A stretch of DNA of 64,000 nucleotides, from contig CAKUTF010000001.1 of NCBI GenBank assembly GCA_934691725.1, positions 90,344 to 154,343 on the forward strand, in the 5' to 3' direction. Of the stretch, positions 51,222 to 60,223 are shown piece by piece (the stretch's first letter is position 1; the number at the start of each line of letters is the position of its first letter). Source of the stretch: an uncultured Fibrobacter sp. GTDB taxonomy: Bacteria; Fibrobacterota; Fibrobacteria; Fibrobacterales; Fibrobacteraceae. The position numbers and the translations under genes are program-made. The notes under the pieces are model-generated. The model ran no database searches, had not been told where the DNA came from, and saw nothing but the letters and a program-made list of their open reading frames with translations.

Positions 51222-53216
51222 TTACCTAATTCCTCGCACCCGGCCCATCAAATCAAAGAGCTTCTTGGTTCGATACGGCTGGACTCTGCCCGCTTTTGTC
51301 GTCGCTCTGCGGGGAAGAAGCGTGAGCGAAGAATCGGAAACCGCATCTTTGCCTTCGACAAAAGAGAAATAATCCACGTCCAGCCAGTCTCCCGTCACCA
51401 TAAAGCGGAGAATGTGCTTTCCCGCAGGAAGTTCCAGGCTCGCACGAATTTTTTCAAACGTATCGAACTCGCCTTCCGTCGTTACCGTTTTTGGCACAAC
51501 GATTGTATCGGTAATAGCCTCTCCATCCATAAATAGTCGGAAGCTCGCCGTACCGTTGCTAGACGCTACGAAGGCAAACAGGGTGTAATCGCCCGCCTTC
51601 TTCACATCGACGGAATATTCAAGCCATTCTCCCGCTTGGTTGTAGCCGACAACATTGCCGAAAGATTTTTTGTAAATATCTACGCCGGTATCTTTTCGGT
51701 AATCGCTGTTCCCGTGATTTTCCGAGTCTTTATCGTAATAGGAATTATTGCCCTTGCCTGAGCCGGGAATGTCAAAATCTTCCGCTTCAATCTTGCCGGG
51801 AATATCCCAAGGTTCCTTCTTTGCGTTAAACGGTTCGCGAGGCGTTATCACTTGCGGACCGACACCGACGAGTGTAACGATGCAGTCCTTGTTGGCCGCT
51901 CCGGATTCCATCCGGACAGTAACGCTCCCGTTCGTGACTTCCGCTTCGCCTTCGTACTTGGCGTTTTTCGCCTCGCTTGTCGTGTAGATATGGAAGCTTT
52001 CGATATCAGCGCCTTTTACGTTCACTGTCACGGATTTGGCGTTTTGATAATCGCGGTTCACAAGGACGACAATTGTGGAATCTCCGTCTGCGCTTTTGTA
52101 GGCCGAGGCATAGACATTCGGTTCCGGGTTGATCGTTGCGCCCACGCGGATAGCGCCCGGGCGGATGAAGCGGGCAAACTGGCTTAAAACATAACCGCGC
52201 TTGGAAACTTTTCCGATTTCAGCCGTTGGAATCTGAAGCTTGTTTCCGAAATCCTTTTCCATGATTAGACCGTAACAACGACGGATGTACCACCAGGTGT
52301 ATTGGCTAAAATTGCCGACAGCAAGACCGCGGTGAATCTCGTAAGCGATGTCCATGGCGCGAACGGTATCGATCTTGGACTGGTTCGCCTGGTCACCTGT
52401 CTGCATTACGGTTCGCCAATAATTGCCGCTTCCCTGGCTTTCGGTATAATGTTCCGTCATCCAACGTTCTACATTTTTCTGGTCGGCAAGAGAATACTTG
52501 AAAAAATCGTCGCTTGTTTTGGCTTCGCTTGCGTAGAAGTGGGCTCCGAGGATGTCCCAGTTTTTGAGGGCATCGGGATCGTTCAAAACTTTGTCATAAA
52601 GCTTTTTCTGGTAGGCGAAGGATTCCGTTGAAATTACCTTGGTTCCGAATTTCCGCATTTGTCCGGCATAGTTTTTGGTAAAATCATAGATTTCGTCTTC
52701 GCTCCAACAGGTCCATTCATTGCACCAGTCCGGTTCGTTGCCGATGGAAATCGCATCCAGCGGAACACCCTGGTTTTTCATATATTCCGCAAAGCCGTTC
52801 AAATGGTTTACGTAATTCTGGTAATCGCTTTTTGCGATATGACTGCCTCCTCCCGCATACGGGGATGTCCACGGAGTCGCATAAAGAATAAAGTCGCCGC
52901 CAGCGTACTTCTTTGCGGATTTCGCCGCCTGCACCTCTTTGCCAAAATCGCTTGAATTGCCGTTTACCGGTATCCGCAAGGTATTGAGACCGATCTGTCC
53001 GTCTCCCGTACCGAAGGCGAGCTTTGCGTCCGCATCGGAAAGACCAGCGCCGCCTTGCCAAGAATTATGGACCATTCCGCCAAAACCGCGGATAACCTGG
53101 TGCTCTTCATCCAAATCGACATTCACGGTAGATGCTAAAACGCCTGTCGCGAAAAGACCAATCAGGCTTGTGAGGGTTGCCGTCGCACAAGAAATTCTTT
53201 GACCGTATAAATGCAT
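51222..53216 (-). CDS. Secreted GH30 xylanase (glucuronoxylanase type) with CBM6
   Basis: 664 residues. Signal peptide to about residue 28. The GH30 (beta/alpha)8 plus side beta domain spans about 30-450: RGFGGMVH, TPWTSPYAG, acid/base E161 in SIGNEPDW, nucleophile E255 in RWMTEHY. CBM6-like domain about 465-620 (DIPGKIEAEDFDIPGSGKG ... WLDVDYFSF). The short basic tail (RTKKLFDLMGRVRGIR) looks like a truncated form of the sorting domain seen in its neighbours. AAGGA 8 nt before the ATG. It starts 27 nt after the GH43 gene, so they are one operon. Confidence 0.93.
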   Translation of the reverse strand: MHLYGQRISCATATLTSLIGLFATGVLASTVNVDLDEEHQVIRGFGGMVHNSWQGGAGLSDADAKLAFGTGDGQIGLNTLRIPVNGNSSDFGKEVQAAKSAKKYAGGDFILYATPWTSPYAGGGSHIAKSDYQNYVNHLNGFAEYMKNQGVPLDAISIGNEPDWCNEWTCWSEDEIYDFTKNYAGQMRKFGTKVISTESFAYQKKLYDKVLNDPDALKNWDILGAHFYASEAKTSDDFFKYSLADQKNVERWMTEHYTESQGSGNYWRTVMQTGDQANQSKIDTVRAMDIAYEIHRGLAVGNFSQYTWWYIRRCYGLIMEKDFGNKLQIPTAEIGKVSKRGYVLSQFARFIRPGAIRVGATINPEPNVYASAYKSADGDSTIVVLVNRDYQNAKSVTVNVKGADIESFHIYTTSEAKNAKYEGEAEVTNGSVTVRMESGAANKDCIVTLVGVGPQVITPREPFNAKKEPWDIPGKIEAEDFDIPGSGKGNNSYYDKDSENHGNSDYRKDTGVDIYKKSFGNVVGYNQAGEWLEYSVDVKKAGDYTLFAFVASSNGTASFRLFMDGEAITDTIVVPKTVTTEGEFDTFEKIRASLELPAGKHILRFMVTGDWLDVDYFSFVEGKDAVSDSSLTLLPRRATTKAGRVQPYRTKKLFDLMGRVRGIR

Positions 53217-53243
53217 ATAGATTCCTTTTTAACGTTGTTTTTC

Positions 53244-55490
53244 TCAGCGGATGACGCGGACCTTTAACGATTTGCCACTTACTGCGCGGAGTACATAGAC
53301 GCCGTTGCCGTAGCCCGCTTCGGAGAGCGCTTGGGCTGCGGAATTGCCGAAAAGTTTTACTCTTCCCAGTTTATGTCCTTGAAGATCGAATACCCTGTAT
53401 TCGGAGGAAACGTTCTTGGCGTAACGAATGTCCGTAATCGCCGTCGATGCGCCTTCAATTGGATTGTCATCTTCGGCATCCTTGCCTATGACAAAGTTGA
53501 TGTAGTCAATGTCGAACCAGTCCGCAGTTGCCGTAAAGCGGAGAATGTGCTCTCCCTTGGTCAAACTGACATTTGCGCGGACTTTGCTATAATCGTCGAA
53601 GTTCTGCGTCTCATCGTCTGTTTTCTTGGCGGCGGGCACGGCAATTTCTTCGGTAATATCTTCGCCATCGATGGAAAGTTTAAAGGAGGATCCTCCATCG
53701 GAAGCGACCGCTGCGAACATGGAATAGATTCCGGTTTCCGCCACATCCACCGTGTATTCAAGCCATTCGTCTTTTTGGATATATCCGACGACAATGCGAT
53801 TCCCGCTTTTTTGGTATAGATCGACTGCAGGGGCGTCATCCTTGCGGTAATCGCTGTCGCCGTGATTTTCGACGTCAAGGTCGTAATAGGAATCTGCGCC
53901 TTCAATCCGTCCGGTCCCCGGAATGTCGAAATTTTCCATTTCGATTTTCCCCGGAATTGTCCACGGCTTGTTGTTTTCATTGAAAGCTTTCTGCGAAGTG
54001 GGCGGGATTGTCCCGCTGCCTTCAAATCCCCACGCCTTAACGGCCATGGTGGAGTCTTGGGAACCCTTGAAAACGAGAAAAACCTCTTCTACAACGCCAG
54101 AAAGTCCAGTGACTTTACATCTGTTTTTCGCAAAGGCGTTCTTGTTTCCGGTGTTCTTAAGAACGCAGCTTCCGGCCAAAGTACCTGTCGCGGAACCCGT
54201 GTGGATTTCAATCTTATCGTTATCTGCGACACTTGCCGCTTCAACCACAAAGTCTGTCGCGGCTGTTTCGAAATCAACGCCGCTGATGCGGATCCAGGAC
54301 TCCTTGGAGGATAACGGGAGCAAAAGGTGTTCGGAAACTTTTCCGGGCGTCCAGTTGGAACGGCTGCGAATGCCTTTTTGCCTAGAGCTGGTAAGAGCCG
54401 GATACCAGTCGTATGGATCAAAATTTGTCAATTGCTTTGGACCTTCCTTTGTGAACGTCAACGAGTTCATGGAACCGTCGGCTGCATATGTAAATTCGTC
54501 AATGCTTACGCTACGGTGATATGCCGGGTTGGGGTTAGACTTTCCGTCTTCCGCGGGAATCTTTTCAAGGCCGTCATAGCCGTTAGCGATACGGCGGTCG
54601 TGATATACCACGTACCAGTGACCCTTAAACTCTGCGATTCCATGGTGATTATTGTTGTATGCATTGATATTCTGCCCATTGATATTCGGGTTCCCCATAA
54701 AGATTCCCTTGTAGGTGTAAGGTCCCATCGGATTTTTGGACATCCCGTAGGCGATGCGCAGATCCGCAGTACTGTAGGACAGATAATAGTTGTCCTTGTA
54801 TTTATGGATATAAGAAGCTTCCATCGCCTTTGGCCCTCCGATTTTCAGTTCGGTTTTGGAACCGACGTCAAAGCCTTTCATATCCTTGTTGAATTTGTAG
54901 ATGTTAAAAATGTTGTTGTCGTTGTCCGCTGCCGGACGCTTGTCGCTGCTGCCGCCGCCAAACGTGAAATAGCCTTGGCAATCATCGTCAAAATAGATTG
55001 CCGGGTCAAAGCACCAACCGATATTGTCGCAATCGGCTAGTCCGCCGCCCCAGTTGTTGATTAGTTTTTTGCCACCGGAAACCGGATTTGTCCAAGGGCC
55101 GGCAATGCTGTCTGCTCCGATGAGTCCGATACCTCCGCCTCCGCCATCCGGGAATACGATATACAGCCTGCCGTCGGAAGGATTTACGGCGATACCGGAA
55201 GCCCAGATGTCGCCAATTCCCTCTACTTTGCGAGAGTCGTAGATGATGCCGAAATCTGTCCAGTTTTGCATGTCCTTGCTCCGGAAACCGTACAGGGCCT
55301 TGATAGAATAACCGTCAGCGTTATACGGAGCCGGATCGTCTGAATCGGTGATGATATAAAAATATTCGCCATCGGATGCGGCAGCTGGATCCGCCAGGTA
55401 ATGGTAGGTGGAAATCGGGTTGTAGGCGAAAGCTCCGGCGAAGAAGACGCCCAACGAAAAAACGGCTACCTGAAAATTTTGCTTCGACAT
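53244..55490 (-). CDS. Secreted GH43 enzyme (arabinofuranosidase/xylosidase type) with beta-sandwich modules
   Basis: 748 residues. Signal peptide ends near residue 22. Five-bladed propeller, about 25-360: base D34 in YLADPAA, D162 in WCFDPAI and acid E224 in AMEASYIHKY. A second beta module (about 370-490) is followed by a CBM6-like module (about 505-645, TIPGKIEMENFDIPGTG ... WFDIDYINF). The C-terminal FDLQGHKLGRV ... GNGVYVLRAVSGKSLKVRVIR is a clear type IX sorting-like domain. Exact substrate (arabinoxylan side chains or xylo-oligomers) is unknown. First gene of the xylan cluster. Confidence 0.92.
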   Translation of the reverse strand: MSKQNFQVAVFSLGVFFAGAFAYNPISTYHYLADPAAASDGEYFYIITDSDDPAPYNADGYSIKALYGFRSKDMQNWTDFGIIYDSRKVEGIGDIWASGIAVNPSDGRLYIVFPDGGGGGIGLIGADSIAGPWTNPVSGGKKLINNWGGGLADCDNIGWCFDPAIYFDDDCQGYFTFGGGSSDKRPAADNDNNIFNIYKFNKDMKGFDVGSKTELKIGGPKAMEASYIHKYKDNYYLSYSTADLRIAYGMSKNPMGPYTYKGIFMGNPNINGQNINAYNNNHHGIAEFKGHWYVVYHDRRIANGYDGLEKIPAEDGKSNPNPAYHRSVSIDEFTYAADGSMNSLTFTKEGPKQLTNFDPYDWYPALTSSRQKGIRSRSNWTPGKVSEHLLLPLSSKESWIRISGVDFETAATDFVVEAASVADNDKIEIHTGSATGTLAGSCVLKNTGNKNAFAKNRCKVTGLSGVVEEVFLVFKGSQDSTMAVKAWGFEGSGTIPPTSQKAFNENNKPWTIPGKIEMENFDIPGTGRIEGADSYYDLDVENHGDSDYRKDDAPAVDLYQKSGNRIVVGYIQKDEWLEYTVDVAETGIYSMFAAVASDGGSSFKLSIDGEDITEEIAVPAAKKTDDETQNFDDYSKVRANVSLTKGEHILRFTATADWFDIDYINFVIGKDAEDDNPIEGASTAITDIRYAKNVSSEYRVFDLQGHKLGRVKLFGNSAAQALSEAGYGNGVYVLRAVSGKSLKVRVIR

Positions 55491-55555
55491 GAAACACTCC
55501 TCCCGCTAAATCTATTTTCAAATTTCCCGGAAATTCGTTTCGCAAAAAATCCCCA

Positions 55556-55570
55556 TGGACATTTTATCCA
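55556..55570. promoter_or_regulatory. TGGA-N7-TCCA palindrome upstream of the GH43 operon
   Basis: TGGACATTTTATCCA, with outer CCA/CGG giving longer arms, 66 nt before the GH43 ATG. Matches the sites at 51138 and 57571. Confidence 0.6.
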
Positions 55571-55582
55571 CGGAGCGAAAAA

Positions 55583-56704
55583 TCATTCCGAAAAATCTAC
55601 GCCGTAAAAAACGATGTCGTCAATCCAGAACTCTCCTCCCGTTCCGCCGAAAATGGAAATGTTCGTGATGTGGTCCTTGACCGCTTCCCATCCGATGTTT
55701 CCGCCGATGCTATCCGCTTCCAGTAATGTTTCGGGCTTTACCGTGTAGCGCGTCCATACGGAATCCAATTGGATATGCTCCCACGCCTTGCCGCTTTCGT
55801 AGGAAACGGAACTGTCCGCGATGACGTCAAACGCAAACGAAATTTTTCCCTTGACGCTTCCCTTGGCGAGGAACGAAACCGAATCCAATTCGCTCATATC
55901 GATGGCGCGTCCCAGGTATCGGCCCATCAGAGTCCAATTTTCCGCGGAATCGTTTTGCGAAGCAAAGCGTGCCGATTTTCCGTTTGGACTTTCAAGGCTG
56001 TCTAGTTCAAGGTTTGCCGTCGCATACTTCGAAGAGGACTGGTACCAGTTCGCGAGGCCGTTTTCAAAATCTTCGAAGACAAAGGCCCGGGTTGCGGTAT
56101 CTAGCAATACGAGTTCTTTTTCTTCGACGGAAAGTTCGAAGTTTCCTTCGGCAAGCGGAACGTTCATCGTGTCCGCCGAGTAGATAGCGACCCATTCCAA
56201 GGTTCCGCGCGGCAGGGATGGAAATTCGAAACGCCCGCTGGAATCGACCTGGACTGCGTAATCGGTTCCCGGAAGCAAAATCCATACGGGGAATTTTTCG
56301 CTCTGGAATGTTCCCGAGACTTTTGACGGCGTGTCGGTTGAAACAAAAACGCCAAGACCTGAATCCGGCAAGGCTTCGGGTACGCTGAATTTTTGAAGTC
56401 CCTTTTGAATCACATCCTTTGACAGGCTTTGCGCTTCGACGGTGTAGTCACCGGCCGGGAAGGAGTCTAATCGAAGGACGCCGAGCGAATCCGTTTCAAG
56501 AGTCTCGCCCGGATAGGATTCGAGGTTCAGATAGTTTTGCTTCCGGATGTTTAGACGGCTTCTGGCTGCCGGAGTCCCATCGTGACGGGTGACGATGATT
56601 GCGACCGAATTTTCCGTTTCGAACGTCGAACCGGCGACGTCCCGCGAACAGGCGGTCCAAAGTCCGCCTATAACAATTCCTAAAATTCCAATCCACCGCT
56701 TCAT
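55583..56704 (-). CDS. Lipoprotein with carboxypeptidase-regulatory-like and CBM11/CIA30-like domains
   Basis: 373 residues. Lipobox WTAC (Cys19). Residues 30-195 hold two Ig/carboxypeptidase-regulatory-like units (SVAIIVTRHDGTPAARSRLNI, DSLGVLRLDSFPAGDYTV; then VDSSGRFEFPSLPRG). Residues 210-370 resemble a galactose-binding jelly roll of the CBM11/CIA30 kind (VFEDFENGLANWYQ ... GGTGGEFWIDDIVFYGV). It overlaps the TIGR02147 gene stop by 4 nt (ATGA), so the two are translationally coupled. A role as surface sensor for the regulator, or as sugar-binding protein, is inference. Confidence 0.8.
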   Translation of the reverse strand: MKRWIGILGIVIGGLWTACSRDVAGSTFETENSVAIIVTRHDGTPAARSRLNIRKQNYLNLESYPGETLETDSLGVLRLDSFPAGDYTVEAQSLSKDVIQKGLQKFSVPEALPDSGLGVFVSTDTPSKVSGTFQSEKFPVWILLPGTDYAVQVDSSGRFEFPSLPRGTLEWVAIYSADTMNVPLAEGNFELSVEEKELVLLDTATRAFVFEDFENGLANWYQSSSKYATANLELDSLESPNGKSARFASQNDSAENWTLMGRYLGRAIDMSELDSVSFLAKGSVKGKISFAFDVIADSSVSYESGKAWEHIQLDSVWTRYTVKPETLLEADSIGGNIGWEAVKDHITNISIFGGTGGEFWIDDIVFYGVDFSE

Positions 56705-57531
56705 CTTTTCCTCGCCACCGGATAGAACGCCATGGAAAGCTGCATCACGCGATCCGGATTTTTCACCGAGTCGATTCTCTTTTGGACAAGGCGTCGAAAT
56801 TCTTTTAGCATATCCTTGAGATCATCGTATCCCGATTGATCGACGGAAACGGTAAGCGTCGAAATGTTCCGTTCTTCGACGGGAACGCCTTCTAACGATT
56901 CACCGGCGAGACTCAGTGCCTGCTTTTGAAAGTTGCGGACGGCTTTCGCTTTTTCGGTTCCGCTAACGGTCAAATGCGCATCGGTGAGTCCGAGTTTTCC
57001 TGAAGCAAGTTTTTTGACCAGGCCGGCATCTTTTAACGTTTCGATCGCATCGTTCGCCTGTTCTTCGGTAATCGGCGGGCACAAAGCATTCGCGATTTGG
57101 CGGAGATTTGCGACTCCTCCGTTCAGTTCCAGATAGGCGCGCACGACGGGAATCCACCAGTTTTCGAGAAGCTTCAGTTCGGCGGACTGCAAGGCGCGTC
57201 GTTCCACGTCGCGGAGAGCGATAGCCCGCCCCATCAGCTCTTCTTTTTGAGCGGGATCTTTGGACACATTCGATGCGTATAACAGATTGAAGTAATCCGC
57301 AGAGCGACCCGACATGCCGATGAGTTCCTTGGCCGCTTCTAGCGCATGTGCAGGCAGGTGCTGTTTTTTGCGGAGAATGCGATAGAGATAGCTCGAATCC
57401 AGACCGATTTTATCGCCCATCATCCGATAGGAGTAGAAAGGCATCTCCTTTTTGCGCCGCTCGTAATAGGCTTTCAGAATATCGCGGTAGTCCGTCGTAT
57501 CGGAAAACTGGTTCATTCCATTAAAATACAT
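56701..57531 (-). CDS. TIGR02147-family regulator (Fibrobacter paralogous family)
   Basis: 276 residues. N-terminal part DYRDILKAYYERRKKEMPFYSYRMMGDKIGLDSSYLYRILRKKQHLP is an XRE-like helix-turn-helix region. The middle follows the family pattern (KLLENWWIPVVRAYLEL, then ITEEQANDAIETLKDAGLVKK, a winged-helix-like piece). The C-terminus has FRRLVQKRIDSVKNPDRVMQLSMAFYPV. The family is known as a large F. succinogenes paralogue set of unknown function. A palindrome lies 40 nt upstream and recurs before the nearby xylanase genes. The start may be ATG 57531 or 57516. Confidence 0.85.
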   Translation of the reverse strand: MYFNGMNQFSDTTDYRDILKAYYERRKKEMPFYSYRMMGDKIGLDSSYLYRILRKKQHLPAHALEAAKELIGMSGRSADYFNLLYASNVSKDPAQKEELMGRAIALRDVERRALQSAELKLLENWWIPVVRAYLELNGGVANLRQIANALCPPITEEQANDAIETLKDAGLVKKLASGKLGLTDAHLTVSGTEKAKAVRNFQKQALSLAGESLEGVPVEERNISTLTVSVDQSGYDDLKDMLKEFRRLVQKRIDSVKNPDRVMQLSMAFYPVARKR

Positions 57532-57570
57532 TCAAAATTTTAAACTTGAAGCGCCGAAGGGAATTTATCA

Positions 57571-57585
57571 TGGATTTTTTGTCCA
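57571..57585. promoter_or_regulatory. TGGA-N7-TCCA palindrome upstream of the TIGR02147 gene
   Basis: TGGATTTTTTGTCCA on the plus strand (TGGACAAAAAATCCA on the other), with perfect outer CA/TG extending the arms to CATGGA/TCCATG, 40 nt before the ATG. Confidence 0.6.
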
Positions 57586-57710
57586 TGGTTGTTTTTGCAA
57601 AGCGCTATGTTTAGGGACTAGGGATTAGTCCGCGGACATCTAAAAGAATGAGAAATTAGGAATGAGTAATGAGGAATTGGTCGGCAAACGTCTAGGCTTT
57701 TTAAAATGTC

Positions 57711-57733
57711 ATTCCCCGGCTTGACAAGGGAAT
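57711..57733. repeat. REP-like palindrome, R4 copy
   Basis: ATTCCCCGG-CTTGA-CAAGGGAAT, an imperfect copy with two mismatches. Confidence 0.7.
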
Positions 57734-57809
57734 CTCGTCCGATAATGACAGGTTAACGAGCTTGTCGAGCTATTTAGAACTTAGTTGAGAGAGCTTAACG
57801 CTTAGAACC

Positions 57810-57851
57810 GCAGACGTCAAACTTTTAAGATACAAGAACATAGATGTCTGC
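57810..57851. repeat. 42-bp element, R4 copy
   Basis: Starts GCAGACGTC and ends GATGTCTGC (inverted ends with one mismatch); core AACTTTTAAGATACAAGAAC identical to the R2 copy. Confidence 0.82.
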
Positions 57852-58062
57852 AAATCTAAGTTCTCAGCACTAAGCTCTAAGTTCTGAACACGCTCTAAAA
57901 TCCCGTATTCCACATCCCTCTTCCCTTCTAACAATTGAATTCTGATTACTGATTCCTGATTACTCATTTCTAACTGCTCACTAGCCACTGACCACTGATT
58001 TCTGTCTCCTGATTCCTTTTGGCTTTCAACTAAGCTCAAAGTTCCCGCTTTCCTGGAAAAAC

Positions 58063-58095
58063 AAAAAAGGCGAAGATTCGCGGGAAACCTTCGCC
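58063..58095 (-). terminator. Intrinsic terminator of the GH5 gene
   Basis: On the minus strand GGCGAAG (58095-58089) pairs with CTTCGCC (58075-58069), followed by TTTTTT, 21 nt after the GH5 stop. Confidence 0.88.
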
Positions 58096-58115
58096 AAGAT
58101 TTTAAGGGAAACGAT

Positions 58116-60155
58116 TTACTTCAAGCGGACGGGAACTGTCGTACGGTTGCCGTTCTGTTTCAGGATTAGGAAGCCCGCGCCACGGTAACTCGTTTCGAGC
58201 AAAACGGAATTTGTTCCGCGGTTCATCGTGAACGTTTTCGAGGAAACAATCTGGCCGTTCGAATTGACGAGGGAAAGCGAAGCACGACCGGTTGCCGTCG
58301 CCACAAACGAAGCATTTACCGTTCCCGGCTGCACGCTTACGAGCATCTTGCCGAAAGCCTTTGCCGCAGGACGCTTGATAGCGGAAGTCTGGACAACCAG
58401 TTCGCCGCTAGCGATTCCTTCAAGTGTCGGAAGTTTCTTGTTGAAATTTTCCAGGACAACTTCAGAGCCGTCCGCCTTGTGGAGGATGATGTTGTCCATT
58501 TCAATCGTGCCGGAGACCTGCGAGCCGTAAAGGTTTAGACCGATTGCTTTCACATCCGCCTTGTCCGCCAAATTAAGCCCGTTCGCATCCAGAGAAATCG
58601 TGTAAGTTTTCCAAGCCGTAGAAATGTCCGTTTCTTCAAAGTTATAATCGCTCCATTTCCAACTTCCGCTCATCGCAAAGAGGCTAAGAGATGTCCAGGC
58701 GTACGGATTGCACTTGGCTCCCGTGCAAGGACCGGCTGAAGTCACATTGACCTTCGCCTGGAAAGAAATCGCAACATAATCGCTCCAGTCCGCTCCGTTG
58801 AGATCGATGCGCATCGTTCCCGTTTCCGACGAATCCGACTGGGCGGATGTGTAAGTGATTTTCAGCATTTTGTCGCTCGTGTCGAGGCTCGCTTCCACGA
58901 ACTTGTCGATGGAATTTCCGGCAAGCGTGTCCATACCGTAGGCTTGGCGCAGAGCGTTCAGGACTTCGTAATCCACGATGTCGCCGACATTCCCCGCAAA
59001 CTTGTCCTGACGGTGGATGATTGTCATGTTTCCGTTGCCCTCGTCGCCGGTATCCCAGACGTAGGGAACGATTCCGCGAGCCTTTGCCGCAGACGCCACA
59101 TAGCCATACCACGCTGCGCGGCCCTGCAGATGAAGCCGCAGATTGTCTCCCATGATATCTTCGAGGCGCTTGATTGCGCCCATTTCGCCGATGACTACCG
59201 GAATGCCTTTTGCTACAAAAGCGGACTGGAGCTTGTCAAACTGGGCGTCGATATGCGCCTTGGACCCCAGATCCCCGGTCGTTGATCCCATGTTGTGTTC
59301 CGTATCCGTCGTGGAACTCATTCCGTCGAAGTAGAAGAAGCGTTTTCCCCAGCCCGCCTCCTCCTCCATCAGGGAATACTGATACGGATAGTAGTGCGCT
59401 TCCGCCATCGTGTAACCGTCCCCGGCAGGATCCGTTGGGTAGTTGTTCGCGAGAAGTTCGTATTTGTCGATTTCCGTTCGCGGCATCTGCACGACAATTG
59501 TACGAGTAGCGTTGTTTCCGCCTGCCGCGCGGACCGCTTGGATACACGCTTCGTGATACTTTTTCAAAACCTTGGCGCGGGTATCGTCAAAGCCCCACTG
59601 TCCGTTGTCGGCTCCGCCTTCCATCCACGGGTCGTTTACACCCGGTTCGTTCGCACTGGCAAAAATCAGATGTTCGTCGTATGCGGCAAACTTTGTTGCA
59701 ATCTGCGTCCAGTAATTTTCCTGCAGCGCGGCAATCGAATCCGCCTTAATCGTAATCTCTCCGTTCTGGTCGTAGCCCGCCCCGTCAAACACATGGTCTT
59801 CGAGCCAGCCCGTATCCCAGTGGCTGTTCAAAAGCGCATACATTCCTTCACCAACCACCATATCGACGACTGTCTTGACCGAATCGAGCCAGCCCGCATT
59901 GATAACGCCGTTTGTTGCGTGGCTGTGCCAGGCGCAGGGAATGCGGACCGTGTTGAAGCCCGCCGCCTTAATCGCTTTCACGTATTCGGCTGTCGGGAAA
60001 GAATTTCCCCAAGCGGTCGGATTTTCTGGAACTTCCATCGTGTTTCCGATGTTTATGCCCATTCCCATCTGCGAGACAAGCTCCGAGGATTTTGGCAGAG
60101 CGAAAGCCGAACCGGCAAAAGACGCAGCAAGCGTCAGAGAAATCCAAAGTTTCAT
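58116..60155 (-). CDS. Secreted GH5 cellulase with CBM11-like module and sorting-like tail
   Basis: 679 residues. Signal peptide ends near residue 19. GH5 domain about 22-400: GMGINIGNTME, TVRIPCAWH, acid/base E170 in FASANEPG, HYYPYQYS, nucleophile E324 in VIGEMGA, and a WDTGDEGNGN segment. A galactose-binding-like module about 420-585 (VEASLDTSDKMLKITY ... SGTIEMDNIILH) resembles CBM11. The C-terminal ASLSLVNSNGQIV ... GAGFLILKQNGNRTTVPVRLK resembles a type IX secretion sorting domain. GAGG lies upstream of the ATG. Likely an endoglucanase. Confidence 0.94.
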   Translation of the reverse strand: MKLWISLTLAASFAGSAFALPKSSELVSQMGMGINIGNTMEVPENPTAWGNSFPTAEYVKAIKAAGFNTVRIPCAWHSHATNGVINAGWLDSVKTVVDMVVGEGMYALLNSHWDTGWLEDHVFDGAGYDQNGEITIKADSIAALQENYWTQIATKFAAYDEHLIFASANEPGVNDPWMEGGADNGQWGFDDTRAKVLKKYHEACIQAVRAAGGNNATRTIVVQMPRTEIDKYELLANNYPTDPAGDGYTMAEAHYYPYQYSLMEEEAGWGKRFFYFDGMSSTTDTEHNMGSTTGDLGSKAHIDAQFDKLQSAFVAKGIPVVIGEMGAIKRLEDIMGDNLRLHLQGRAAWYGYVASAAKARGIVPYVWDTGDEGNGNMTIIHRQDKFAGNVGDIVDYEVLNALRQAYGMDTLAGNSIDKFVEASLDTSDKMLKITYTSAQSDSSETGTMRIDLNGADWSDYVAISFQAKVNVTSAGPCTGAKCNPYAWTSLSLFAMSGSWKWSDYNFEETDISTAWKTYTISLDANGLNLADKADVKAIGLNLYGSQVSGTIEMDNIILHKADGSEVVLENFNKKLPTLEGIASGELVVQTSAIKRPAAKAFGKMLVSVQPGTVNASFVATATGRASLSLVNSNGQIVSSKTFTMNRGTNSVLLETSYRGAGFLILKQNGNRTTVPVRLK

Positions 60156-60183
60156 GCGGAAACCTCATCAAAAAAGTGGAACG

Positions 60184-60219
60184 CTGTAAATTTACGCTTT
60201 TACAGGCTTCTTTGGTCAA
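60184..60219 (-). promoter_or_regulatory. Putative promoter and operator-like repeat of the GH5 gene
   Basis: On the minus strand -35-like TTGACC (60219-60214) and AT-rich TAAATT (60194-60189), spacer 19, longer than ideal. Overlapping it is a perfect 7-bp inverted repeat CTGTAAA/TTTACAG (60184-60190, 60199-60205), which could be a regulator site. Confidence 0.45.
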
Positions 60220-60223
60220 ATGT

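Larger units (their letters stand above)
57598..58040. repeat. Intergenic mosaic repeat tract R4
   Basis: About 440 bp without a gene. TTAGGGA/CTAGGGA heptads, GAATGAG/TAATGAG heptads, the REP-like palindrome, TTAACGAGCTTGTCGAGC, the 42-bp element, then from 57932 to 58015 twelve consecutive 7-nt units (ATTCTGA, TTACTGA, TTCCTGA ... CTGACCA, CTGATTT, CTGTCTC). This is the clearest heptad phasing in the window. Confidence 0.88.

Noticed and set aside
57598..58040. The repeat tracts as CRISPR arrays.
   Set aside because: There are no constant repeats with unique spacers, and no cas genes; the period is 7 nt and degenerate.
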